From an uncultured Blautia sp. (GTDB lineage Bacteria > Bacillota > Clostridia > Lachnospirales > Lachnospiraceae), in the NCBI GenBank assembly GCA_900539525.1, contig UQCM01000065.1:1-15847 (forward strand): 15,847 nt of DNA. Direction: 5' to 3'. Below, piece by piece: positions 7,701 through 13,975 of this stretch (positions within the stretch are counted from its first letter, which is position 1; the number at the start of each line of letters is the position of its first letter). The position numbers and the translations under genes are program-made. The notes beneath the pieces were generated by a model. It had not been told where the DNA came from. It saw only the letters and a list, made by a program, of their open reading frames with translations, and searched no databases.

Positions 7701-9029
7701 AACGCTGTCGACCGTCTGGTTCTTGATCTTGATGCATTTCATGTCCTGTCCGCCGATGTCCAGGATGCAGTCTACCTCCGGGTCGAAGAAGGCTGCCGCA
7801 TAATAATGAGATACCGTCTCCACCTCGCCCTCATCCAGCATGAGAGCCGCTTTGATCAGTGCCTCCCCGTATCCGGTGGAGCAGGAGTAGACGATCTTAG
7901 CAGTGGAAGGCAGCTGTTCGTAGATTTCTTTAATGGCGCGGATGGTGGTCTTTAAGGGACTTCCATTATTATTGCTGTAGAAGGAGTAGAGCAGTGCACC
8001 GTCCTCACCGACCAGCGCTGCTTTCGTCGTGGTGGATCCGGCATCGATCCCCAGGAAGCAGTTTCCTTCATAGGATTCCAGATCTCCCGTCACCACGTTA
8101 TACTGATTCTGCCGTTCGATGAAAGCCTCGTAATCCTCCTTCGAGGCGAAGAGCGGATCCATACGGGCTACTTCGAATTCCATTTTGATTGAAGAAGAGA
8201 GCTTACCGATCATGTCTGTAAGGGAAACCGTGACTTCTTCCTTATAGTTCAGTGCAGAGCCGATGGCAGCGAACAAATGGGAGTTTTCCGGTGTGATCGC
8301 ATGCTCATCGTCCAGCTTCAGAGTGCGGATAAAGGCTGCTTTCAGTTCGGAAAGGAAATGCAGCGGACCGCCAAGAAATGCGACATGTCCCCGGATCGGC
8401 TTTCCGCAGGCAAGACCGCTGATGGTCTGGTTTACCACCGCCTGGAAAATAGAGGCAGCAAGGTCTTCCTTTGTGGCCCCTTCATTGATCAGGGGCTGGA
8501 TATCGGATTTGGCAAAGACACCGCAGCGGGCTGCGATGTCATAGAGGGATTTGTAGCTCTTTGCGTATTCATTCAATCCCGTGGCATCTGTCTGCAGCAG
8601 GGATGCCATCTGGTCGATGAAAGATCCGGTGCCTCCGGCACAGATTCCGTTCATACGCTGCTCCACAGAGCCGCCCTCGAAATAAATGATCTTTGCGTCC
8701 TCACCGCCCAGTTCTATGGCCACGTCGGTCTGGGGTGCATAATCCTGCAGGGCGGTAGAAACAGCGATCACCTCCTGCACAAAAGGAACTCCCAGATGCT
8801 TTGCCAGGGTGAGACCGCCGGAACCGGTAATCATGGGGGAGAGGGTAAGCTCTCCCAGTTTGTCATAGGCTTTTTTCAGGAGAGAAGCCAGTGTTTCCTG
8901 GATATTCGCATAGTGACGCTCGTAATCGGAAAATAAGAGGGTATGTTTGTCATCCAGGATCGCAATTTTTACGGTTGTGGAACCGATATCGATTCCAAGA
9001 GTATGTAAATTTGTATTTTTCATAGGCAT
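4767..9029 (-). CDS. giant acyl-CoA dehydratase activase-related protein
   Basis: The 1420-residue protein belongs to the large fusion family related to 2-hydroxyglutaryl-CoA dehydratase activator (HgdC) and component HgdB. Two BadF/BcrA-type ATPase domains stand in tandem. Domain 1, about 10-262, has LGIDIGSTTVK, IELGGEDAK and C130/C169 in GICAGGTGSF and ARCGVF. Domain 2, about 325-582, has FLGIDAGSTTTK, LDIGGQDMK and C449/C488 in EACSSGCGSF and TRCTVF. A cysteine group follows (C610, C613, C617, C636), then a DUF2229-like region from about 675 (VVGIPRVLNMYENYPFW) and an HgdB-like C-terminal half (ILCPQMTPIHFN, NNDACYPSL, SQTGGGCRASNY). Known activators couple ATP hydrolysis to low-potential electron transfer; the substrate of these giant forms is not established. 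No dehydratase subunit genes lie nearby. An in-frame TAA directly precedes ATG 9029, so this is the earliest start. The AAGGAGG at 9049-9055 is unusually far, 19 bases. Length is normal for the family. Confidence 0.92.
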   Translation of the reverse strand: MPMKNTNLHTLGIDIGSTTVKIAILDDKHTLLFSDYERHYANIQETLASLLKKAYDKLGELTLSPMITGSGGLTLAKHLGVPFVQEVIAVSTALQDYAPQTDVAIELGGEDAKIIYFEGGSVEQRMNGICAGGTGSFIDQMASLLQTDATGLNEYAKSYKSLYDIAARCGVFAKSDIQPLINEGATKEDLAASIFQAVVNQTISGLACGKPIRGHVAFLGGPLHFLSELKAAFIRTLKLDDEHAITPENSHLFAAIGSALNYKEEVTVSLTDMIGKLSSSIKMEFEVARMDPLFASKEDYEAFIERQNQYNVVTGDLESYEGNCFLGIDAGSTTTKAALVGEDGALLYSFYSNNNGSPLKTTIRAIKEIYEQLPSTAKIVYSCSTGYGEALIKAALMLDEGEVETVSHYYAAAFFDPEVDCILDIGGQDMKCIKIKNQTVDSVQLNEACSSGCGSFIETFAKSLNYSVQDFAKAALFAKHPIDLGTRCTVFMNSKVKQAQKEGAEISDISAGLAYSVIKNALYKVIKVSDASELGRHIVVQGGTFYNDAVLRSFEKIADCEAIRPDIAGIMGAFGAALIARERYTEDKETTMLPIDKINSMEFTTTMAKCKGCTNQCRLTINRFTGGRQYVSGNRCERGIGKEKNKDQIPNLYDFKNKLLFRRASLEIDEADRGVVGIPRVLNMYENYPFWHTFFTKLKYRVVLSPPSNRKIYELGIESIPSESECYPAKLAHGHVMWLIKQGVKFIFYPCIPYERNEFPDSNNHYNCPIVTSYAENIKNNIDELKTEDIDFRNPFLSLTSLDTATGQLLKAFPDIPAEEIRAAAKEGWEEMDRCRQAVYDKGQETLKWMKDNGRRGIVLAGRPYHIDSEINHGIPELINSYGIAVLTEDAISNLNPPERPLIVMDQWMYHSRLYAAANYVKTVDDLDLIQLNSFGCGLDAVTTDAVNDILSKSGKIYTCLKIDEVNNLGAARIRIRSLIAAIRVREKKETHRNIAPANINRVVFTKEMRKNYTILCPQMTPIHFNLIEAAFNASGYHLEVLGKTDNRKTVDVGLKYVNNDACYPSLIVVGQIMEAIQSGKYDLNKTAVLISQTGGGCRASNYIGFIRRALEKAGHPQIPVISINLSGLEKNPGFKISPGLAMRGIYGLIFGDIFMRCLYRMRPYEQVKGSANALHKKWEDTCKKFISGKNPGYGEFKKLCREIIRDFDRLPITDEKKPKVGVVGEILVKFLPAANNYLVDLLEAEGAEAVVPDLADFLLYCFYNSNFKAEELGMKKSTARFSNLGIKALEMFRKAAAEELEKSEHFTPPAHIEDLAEHAKSIVSLGNQTGEGWFLTGEMLELIHSGTNNIVCTQPFGCLPNHVVGKGVIKELRHQYPLSNIVAIDYDPGASEVNQLNRIKLMLSTAMKNLKAEENKKEA

Positions 9030-9048
9030 TTACAGAAAAATTCCGTGT

Positions 9049-9055
9049 CCTCCTT
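9049..9055 (-). promoter_or_regulatory. distant ribosome binding site with intervening hairpin
   Basis: AAGGAGG on the minus strand ends 19 bases before the only possible start. The spacer can form ACGGAA/TTCTGT with a 3-base loop and one G-U pair. Folding would bring the site to a normal distance from the ATG. Confidence 0.5.
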
Positions 9056-9113
9056 ACTAAAATAGAGTCATCTGTCATGCAGACATTTGATTCTTTCTAT
9101 AAGTAGCCCGTAC

Positions 9114-9142
9114 ATTATACGACAAAATAATGAAAATATCAA
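9114..9142 (-). promoter_or_regulatory. sigma-A-type promoter of the activase gene
   Basis: On the minus strand TTGATA (9142-9137) and TATAAT (9119-9114) are 17 bases apart, a near-consensus promoter. The start would fall near 9107, giving a leader of about 75 bases. It lies back-to-back with the tgt promoter. Confidence 0.8.
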
Positions 9143-9162
9143 ATCCCCGTTACAATTTTTTC

Positions 9163-9191
9163 TGGTATTCGAACGGGAAGTCTGATATAAT
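9163..9191 (+). promoter_or_regulatory. extended -10 promoter of tgt
   Basis: TATAAT at 9186-9191 is preceded by TG plus one base (TGATATAAT), an extended -10. The -35 at 17-base spacing (TGGTAT) is weak, as is usual for extended -10 promoters. Confidence 0.65.
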
Positions 9192-9246
9192 GCACATCGT
9201 ATGACGTTGGCGGTTGACCGCCCGGAAAGGTTTGAAAAGGTGGCAT

Positions 9247-10374
9247 ATGTATAAATTACTGAAGAAAGACGGAAATGCGAAGAGGGGAGAGCTGCATACG
9301 GTACACGGTGTGATCCAGACGCCTGTCTTCATGAATGTGGGAACGGCGGCTGCTATTAAAGGAGCTGTGGCCACAACAGATCTGCAGGAGATCGGGACGC
9401 AGGTGGAGCTTTCCAACACCTATCATCTGCATGTGCGTCCCGGCGACCAGGTGGTGAAGAAGCTGGGCGGCCTGCATAAGTTTATGAACTGGGACAAGCC
9501 GATCCTTACGGATTCCGGCGGATTTCAGGTATTTTCCCTGGCGGGACTGCGGAAGATTAAGGAAGAGGGCGTTTATTTTAATTCTCATGTGGACGGAAGA
9601 AAGATTTTCATGGGACCGGAGGAGAGTATGCAGATCCAGTCCAATCTGGCTTCAACCATTGCCATGGCTTTTGACGAATGTCCGCCCAGCAAGGCAGATC
9701 GTTCCTATGTGCAGGCATCGGTAGAGAGGACCACCAGGTGGCTGGCACGCTGTAAGTCAGAGATGGAGCGGCTGAACAGTCTTCCGGATACGATCAATCC
9801 CCATCAGCTTTTATTTGCTATCAACCAGGGAGCCATCTATGATGATATTCGTATCGCGCATGCGAAAGAGATTGCGGCGATGAATCTGGACGGATATGCC
9901 ATCGGCGGACTGGCGGTGGGAGAGTCACATGAAGAAATGTATCATATTCTGGATGTGACAGTACCTCATCTTCCGGTGGATAAACCTACCTACCTGATGG
10001 GTGTGGGGACTCCGGCGAATATCCTGGAGGCTGTGGACCGGGGTGTGGATTTTTTTGACTGTGTCTACCCGAGCCGGAACGGACGACATGGACATGTCTA
10101 TACGAATCATGGAAAGCTGAATCTGTTTAATGCGAAATATGAGCTGGATGACAGACCCATTGAAGAAGGATGCCAGTGTCCGGCCTGCCGCCACTACAGC
10201 AGGGCTTATATCCGCCATTTGCTGAAGGCGAAGGAAATGCTTGGTATGCGTCTGTGTGTACTCCACAATCTGTACTTTTACAATCATCTGATGGAGGAAA
10301 TCAGGGATGCCATTGACGCTGGGGAATACCAGAGCTTTAAAAAGAAAAAACTTGCAGGTTTTCTGGGAGAATAA
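9247..10374 (+). CDS. tgt: tRNA-guanine transglycosylase
   Basis: The enzyme exchanges the guanine at the wobble position of GUN-anticodon tRNAs for preQ1 during queuosine synthesis. The 375 residues from ATG 9247 (AGGTGG just upstream) equal the length of the E. coli enzyme; an upstream TTG at 9214 would add 11 residues that do not look like the family. Key residues are visible: D89 in LTDSGGFQVFSL (general acid region), D143 in AFDECPPS, AIGGLAVGE for base recognition, D271 in FFDCVYPSRNGRHGH (catalytic nucleophile), and the zinc set C309, C311, C314, H340. The next gene is yajC, a pairing common in bacteria. A hairpin at 10383-10416 and a separate promoter before yajC suggest the two need not be strictly co-transcribed. 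Nothing looks damaged. Confidence 0.97.
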   Translation: MYKLLKKDGNAKRGELHTVHGVIQTPVFMNVGTAAAIKGAVATTDLQEIGTQVELSNTYHLHVRPGDQVVKKLGGLHKFMNWDKPILTDSGGFQVFSLAGLRKIKEEGVYFNSHVDGRKIFMGPEESMQIQSNLASTIAMAFDECPPSKADRSYVQASVERTTRWLARCKSEMERLNSLPDTINPHQLLFAINQGAIYDDIRIAHAKEIAAMNLDGYAIGGLAVGESHEEMYHILDVTVPHLPVDKPTYLMGVGTPANILEAVDRGVDFFDCVYPSRNGRHGHVYTNHGKLNLFNAKYELDDRPIEEGCQCPACRHYSRAYIRHLLKAKEMLGMRLCVLHNLYFYNHLMEEIRDAIDAGEYQSFKKKKLAGFLGE

Positions 10375-10382
10375 GAACAAAG

Positions 10383-10416
10383 TGATATAGGAAATTCGAA
10401 GGTATTTCCTATATCA
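10383..10416. repeat. TGATATAGGA hairpin repeat, copy B
   Basis: TGATATAGGAAAT (10383-10395) pairs perfectly with ATTTCCTATATCA (10404-10416) around TCGAAGGT. It shares its core with the hairpin at 310-345. It sits eight bases after the tgt stop but is followed by A's, not T's, so it may slow or protect the tgt transcript rather than end it. Confidence 0.65.
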
Positions 10417-10435
10417 TAAAAAACAAAGAAAACTC

Positions 10436-10464
10436 TTGAAGAAAGAAGAAAAATTGTGTACTAT
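10436..10464 (+). promoter_or_regulatory. promoter of yajC
   Basis: TTGAAG (10436-10441) and TACTAT (10459-10464) are separated by exactly 17 bases. The predicted start near 10471 leaves a leader of about 100 bases with no obvious riboswitch. Confidence 0.65.
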
Positions 10465-10572
10465 AGTAAACGATGGCAATGATTCGGCAGAACTGTGCGG
10501 GGAATGCACAGGCATCAGGAAAAGAAGAATGGCCAGGTTTTATAGAGAAGTGTAAGCACAGGAGGAAATGAA

Positions 10573-10881
10573 ATGAATTTATTAGCACAGGCAGGCGGTA
10601 CCGGATCCGCACTTGCAATGATCGTTATGTATGTGGTCATCATCGGTGGTATGATGTACTTTCTGGCAGTCAGACCGCAGAAAAAGGAGCAGAAAAGACT
10701 CAACGCGATGCTTTCTGCCATGGAGATTGGCGACTGCGTAGTAACGACCAGCGGTTTTTATGGAGTGATTATTGACATCACGGATGAAGATGTCATTGTC
10801 GAGTTTGGAAGCAACAAGAACTGCCGTATTCCTATGAGAAAAAATGCGATTGCAGAGGTAGAAAAAGCAAATATGGAATAA
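10573..10881 (+). CDS. yajC: preprotein translocase accessory subunit YajC
   Basis: The 102-residue protein starts at ATG 10573 behind AGGAGG. One membrane segment (about 12-32, SALAMIVMYVVIIGGMMYFL) is followed by the family signature AVRPQKKEQKR and a small cytoplasmic domain (MEIGDCVVTTSGFYGVIIDI, then DEDVIVEFG). YajC associates with SecDF-YidC at the SecYEG channel. No secD or secF is present in the window; a terminator follows directly, so any secDF genes are elsewhere. Confidence 0.95.
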   Translation: MNLLAQAGGTGSALAMIVMYVVIIGGMMYFLAVRPQKKEQKRLNAMLSAMEIGDCVVTTSGFYGVIIDITDEDVIVEFGSNKNCRIPMRKNAIAEVEKANME

Positions 10882-10888
10882 AATGAGG

Positions 10889-10919
10889 AAAAATACCGAT
10901 CCCGGATCGGTATTTTTTT
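10889..10919 (+). terminator. intrinsic terminator after yajC
   Basis: AAAAATACCGAT pairs with ATCGGTATTTTT around CCCGG and is followed by a run of seven T's (10913-10919). It is a textbook terminator eight bases after the yajC stop. Confidence 0.95.
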
Positions 10920-10930
10920 ATCTTTCAAAC

Positions 10931-11001
10931 CTTTACAGTTGAAATCTATAAAAAAATGCATTATTATATTATACTAAAGCGGCAAAGAGGTAACTGTAAA
11001 G
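10931..11001. promoter_or_regulatory. inverted repeat flanking the leuB promoter
   Basis: CTTTACAGTT (10931-10940) is exactly reverse-complemented as AACTGTAAAG (10992-11001), enclosing the predicted leuB promoter. The left arm touches the -35 and the right arm lies in the early leader. It could be a pair of half-sites for a regulator that loops or blocks the promoter; chance is possible at 10 bases. Confidence 0.4.
10939..10967 (+). promoter_or_regulatory. promoter of leuB-ilvD-ilvB
   Basis: TTGAAA (10939-10944) and TATTAT (10962-10967) are spaced by 17 bases. The leader of about 95 bases to leuB is too short for a T-box and shows no leader peptide rich in branched-chain residues. Confidence 0.7.
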
Positions 11002-11070
11002 ATACGGAATGATTACCCGAAAATAGAAAAAGAAAGGTGCACAGGAGCACGGGAACGGAGGAAAAGTAAG

Positions 11071-12153
11071 ATGAGTTATAAGATTGCATTGATTCCCGGA
11101 GACGGAATCGGTCCGGAAATCGTCAGGGAAGCCGTAAAGGTACTGGATGCAGCAGGAAACAAATATGGATTTCAGTTAGAATACACAGAGGTACTCATGG
11201 GTGGAGCTTCCATCGATGTACATGGCATACCGCTGACAGATGAGGCAGTAGCTACTGCAAAGGCAAGTGATGCGGTACTTATGGGCTCTATAGGTGGAGA
11301 TGCGGCGACCTCGCCGTGGTATCAGCTGGAGCCGTCAAAGAGACCGGAGGCGGGACTTCTGAAGATTCGAAAGGAGCTGAATCTTTTTGCAAATCTGAGA
11401 CCGGCATATCTCTATGAGGAGTTAAAAGCTGCCTGCCCGCTGCGTGATGATATCATCGGAGAAGGTTTTGATATGATGATCATGCGTGAGCTGACCGGAG
11501 GTCTTTACTTTGGAGAACGCAGTACGGTCACAGAAAACGGAATCCGCAAGGCGACAGATACACTGACCTATGATGAAAATGAGATCCGCAGGATCGCAAA
11601 GAGGGGATTTGACATTGCCAGAAAGAGAAGAAAGAAAGTGACAAGTGTGGATAAGGCAAATGTACTGGATTCCTCAAGACTCTGGAGAGCTGTTGTAGAG
11701 GAAGTGGCAAAGGATTATCCGGATGTGGAGCTGGCCCATATGCTGGTGGATAACTGTGCCATGCAGCTCGTAAGAGATCCGAAGCAGTTTGACGTCATTC
11801 TGACAGAGAATATGTTTGGTGACATCCTTTCGGATGAGGCAAGCATGGTGACAGGATCGATCGGAATGCTTTCATCTGCCAGCCTGAATGAGACAAAGTT
11901 TGGACTGTATGAACCGAGCCACGGTTCTGCACCGGATATCGCAGGAAAGGATCTGGCAAACCCCATTGCCACCATCCTGTCAGCAGCCATGATGCTGCGG
12001 TTTTCACTGGATCTTGATGAGGCGGCAGCTGCAATCGAGGCAGCTGTAAAGCAGGTTCTTAAAGAAGGCTACCGTACAGGCGATATTTATTCCGAGGGCT
12101 GCACCAGGGTTGGAACTGTTCAGATGGGTGATCTGATTGCAGAGCGAGTCTGA
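11071..12153 (+). CDS. leuB: 3-isopropylmalate dehydrogenase
   Basis: The enzyme oxidises and decarboxylates 3-isopropylmalate with NAD+ in leucine synthesis, in the cytoplasm. The protein has 360 residues from ATG 11071, preceded by GGAGG. Motifs in order are IPGDGIGPEIV near the N-terminus, MGSIGGDA, RPEAGLLKIRKEL with the substrate-binding arginines, MRELTGGLYFGER with Y146, VDKANVLDSSRLWR with K195, ENMFGDILSDEASMVTGS with metal-binding D251 and D255, and EPSHGSAPDIAGKDLANP for NAD binding. The GGLYFGER motif and leucine-type arginine loop distinguish it from isocitrate and tartrate dehydrogenases. It is first in a row with ilvD (136 bases away) and ilvB; leuA, leuC and leuD are not in the window. 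Confidence 0.97.
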   Translation: MSYKIALIPGDGIGPEIVREAVKVLDAAGNKYGFQLEYTEVLMGGASIDVHGIPLTDEAVATAKASDAVLMGSIGGDAATSPWYQLEPSKRPEAGLLKIRKELNLFANLRPAYLYEELKAACPLRDDIIGEGFDMMIMRELTGGLYFGERSTVTENGIRKATDTLTYDENEIRRIAKRGFDIARKRRKKVTSVDKANVLDSSRLWRAVVEEVAKDYPDVELAHMLVDNCAMQLVRDPKQFDVILTENMFGDILSDEASMVTGSIGMLSSASLNETKFGLYEPSHGSAPDIAGKDLANPIATILSAAMMLRFSLDLDEAAAAIEAAVKQVLKEGYRTGDIYSEGCTRVGTVQMGDLIAERV

Positions 12154-12155
12154 GT

Positions 12156-12178
12156 CGGGAGATCGCGTTGCGATCCCG
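12156..12178 (+). other. intergenic hairpin between leuB and ilvD
   Basis: GATCGC-GTT-GCGATC (12161-12175) is extended by GG/CC outside a two-base bulge. It begins three bases after the leuB stop and has no U-run. It may protect the 3' end of leuB message or cause partial readthrough; no separate ilvD promoter is evident. Confidence 0.5.
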
Positions 12179-12289
12179 GGATCAGTCAACTTGAAGGATT
12201 GCAGGACAGAAGGATCTGTTCATATATAGATTGAAATGCAGCTGTGAGACCAATCGTCGGCTGCAAATGAAAAACGGAGGGAAATAGAA

Positions 12290-13960
12290 ATGAGAAGCGA
12301 TAACGTAAAAAAAGGGCTCCAGCAGGCTCCGCACCGTTCCCTGTTCAATGCACTGGGAATGACAAAGGAAGAGATGGAACGTCCGTTAGTAGGTATCGTC
12401 AGTTCCTACAATGAAATTGTTCCGGGGCATATGAATCTGGATAAAATCGTCAATGCAGTAAAACAGGGAGTGGCCATGGCAGGCGGTACTCCGGTGGTAT
12501 TTCCGGCCATCGCAGTCTGTGACGGCATCGCAATGGGACACATCGGTATGAAGTATTCTCTGGTGACGAGAGATCTGATTGCAGATTCCACCGAGGCGAT
12601 GGCGATGGCACATCAGTTCGATGCGCTGGTCATGGTGCCGAACTGTGATAAGAATGTGCCGGGACTTCTGATGGCAGCAGCGCGCATTAATGTGCCGACG
12701 GTATTCGTCAGCGGAGGTCCGATGATGGCAGGCCATGTACATGGCAGAAAGACCAGTCTTTCCAGTATGTTTGAGGCAGTGGGATCCTACAGTGCCGGTA
12801 AGATCAGCGGAGAGGATCTGGATGAGTTCGAATGTAAGACCTGCCCGACCTGTGGTTCCTGTTCCGGTATGTATACAGCAAACAGCATGAACTGTCTGAC
12901 AGAGGTTCTCGGTATGGGACTGCAGGGCAATGGAACCATTCCGGCTGTATACTCCGAACGTATCCGCCTGGCAAAGCATGCGGGCATGAAGGTTATGGAG
13001 ATGTATGAGAGGAATATCCGCCCGAGAGATATCATGACGGAGGAAGCGATCCTGAATGCATTGACAGTAGATATGGCACTGGGATGCTCCACAAATAGTA
13101 TGCTGCATCTTCCGGCGATCGCTCATGAGATCGGTATGGATTTTGATATTACTTTTGCAAATGAGATCAGTGCAAAAACACCGAATCTCTGTCATCTGGC
13201 TCCGGCTGGTCCTACTTACATGGAAGACCTGAATGAGGCCGGCGGTGTTTATGCGGTAATGAATGAACTGAATAAAAAGGGACTGCTGCATACAGAGTGC
13301 ATGACAGTTACCGGAAAGACAGTAGGCGAGAATATTAAGGATTGTATCAATAAGAATCCGGAGGTCATCCGTCCGATTGAGCATCCATACAGTGAGACCG
13401 GAGGTCTGGCAGTACTGACCGGAAATCTGGCACCGGACGGCAGTGTCGTAAAACGCTCGGCAGTAGTTCCGGAGATGATGGTGCATGAAGGACCGGCCAG
13501 AGTGTTTGACTGTGAGGAGGATGCGTGCGAGGCGATCCTTTCCGGAAAAATCGTAGCAGGCGATGTGGTAGTGATCCGTTACGAAGGTCCAAAGGGTGGA
13601 CCTGGTATGCGTGAGATGTTAAATCCGACATCTGAGATCGCAGGAATGGGGCTGGGCTCCAGTGTGGCGCTGATCACAGACGGGCGATTCAGCGGTGCTT
13701 CCAGAGGTGCATCCATCGGGCATGTCTCACCGGAAGCTGCAGTTGGCGGTCCGATCGCCCTGGTTGAAGAAGGAGATATCATTAAGATAAATATTCCTGA
13801 AAATAAACTGGAAATCGCAGTATCTGAGGAAGAGATGGCGGCAAGAAGGGAAAAATGGCAGCCGAGAGAACCGAAGGTGACAACAGGATATCTGGCACGC
13901 TATGCTTCTATGGTGACATCCGGAAACAGGGGTGCGATTCTGGAAATACCGAAAAAATAA
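12290..13960 (+). CDS. ilvD: dihydroxy-acid dehydratase
   Basis: The enzyme dehydrates 2,3-dihydroxy-isovalerate and 2,3-dihydroxy-3-methylvalerate to the 2-keto acids of valine and isoleucine synthesis, using an Fe-S cluster. The protein has 556 residues from ATG 12290, with GGAGG upstream; this is the normal length. Three cluster-ligand cysteines are visible: C77 in AVCDGIAMGHIGM, C119 in PNCDKNVPGLLMA and C191 in CGSCSGMYTANSMNC. Further family motifs are LGCSTNSMLHLPAIA, GPKGGPGMREML and TDGRFSGASRG near the C-terminus. It lies 15 bases before ilvB and is surely co-transcribed with it. Homologous sugar-acid dehydratases exist, but the neighbours make the ilv role very likely. Confidence 0.97.
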   Translation: MRSDNVKKGLQQAPHRSLFNALGMTKEEMERPLVGIVSSYNEIVPGHMNLDKIVNAVKQGVAMAGGTPVVFPAIAVCDGIAMGHIGMKYSLVTRDLIADSTEAMAMAHQFDALVMVPNCDKNVPGLLMAAARINVPTVFVSGGPMMAGHVHGRKTSLSSMFEAVGSYSAGKISGEDLDEFECKTCPTCGSCSGMYTANSMNCLTEVLGMGLQGNGTIPAVYSERIRLAKHAGMKVMEMYERNIRPRDIMTEEAILNALTVDMALGCSTNSMLHLPAIAHEIGMDFDITFANEISAKTPNLCHLAPAGPTYMEDLNEAGGVYAVMNELNKKGLLHTECMTVTGKTVGENIKDCINKNPEVIRPIEHPYSETGGLAVLTGNLAPDGSVVKRSAVVPEMMVHEGPARVFDCEEDACEAILSGKIVAGDVVVIRYEGPKGGPGMREMLNPTSEIAGMGLGSSVALITDGRFSGASRGASIGHVSPEAAVGGPIALVEEGDIIKINIPENKLEIAVSEEEMAARREKWQPREPKVTTGYLARYASMVTSGNRGAILEIPKK

Positions 13961-13975
13961 TCTGGAGGGAAACGA

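Noticed and set aside
9214..9246. TTG start at 9214 for tgt
   Set aside because: The extra 11 residues do not look like the family, the ATG at 9247 has its own AGGTGG, and the 375-residue length then equals the E. coli enzyme.
10968..11070. T-box or leader-peptide attenuator for the leu/ilv genes
   Set aside because: The leader is about 95 bases, lacks a T-box motif and terminator, and has no short frame rich in Leu, Ile or Val codons.
12386..13486. A 366-residue minus-strand frame inside ilvD
   Set aside because: It lies entirely within ilvD, which has all cluster cysteines and normal length; its composition is rich in His, Cys and Arg as expected of an antisense shadow.
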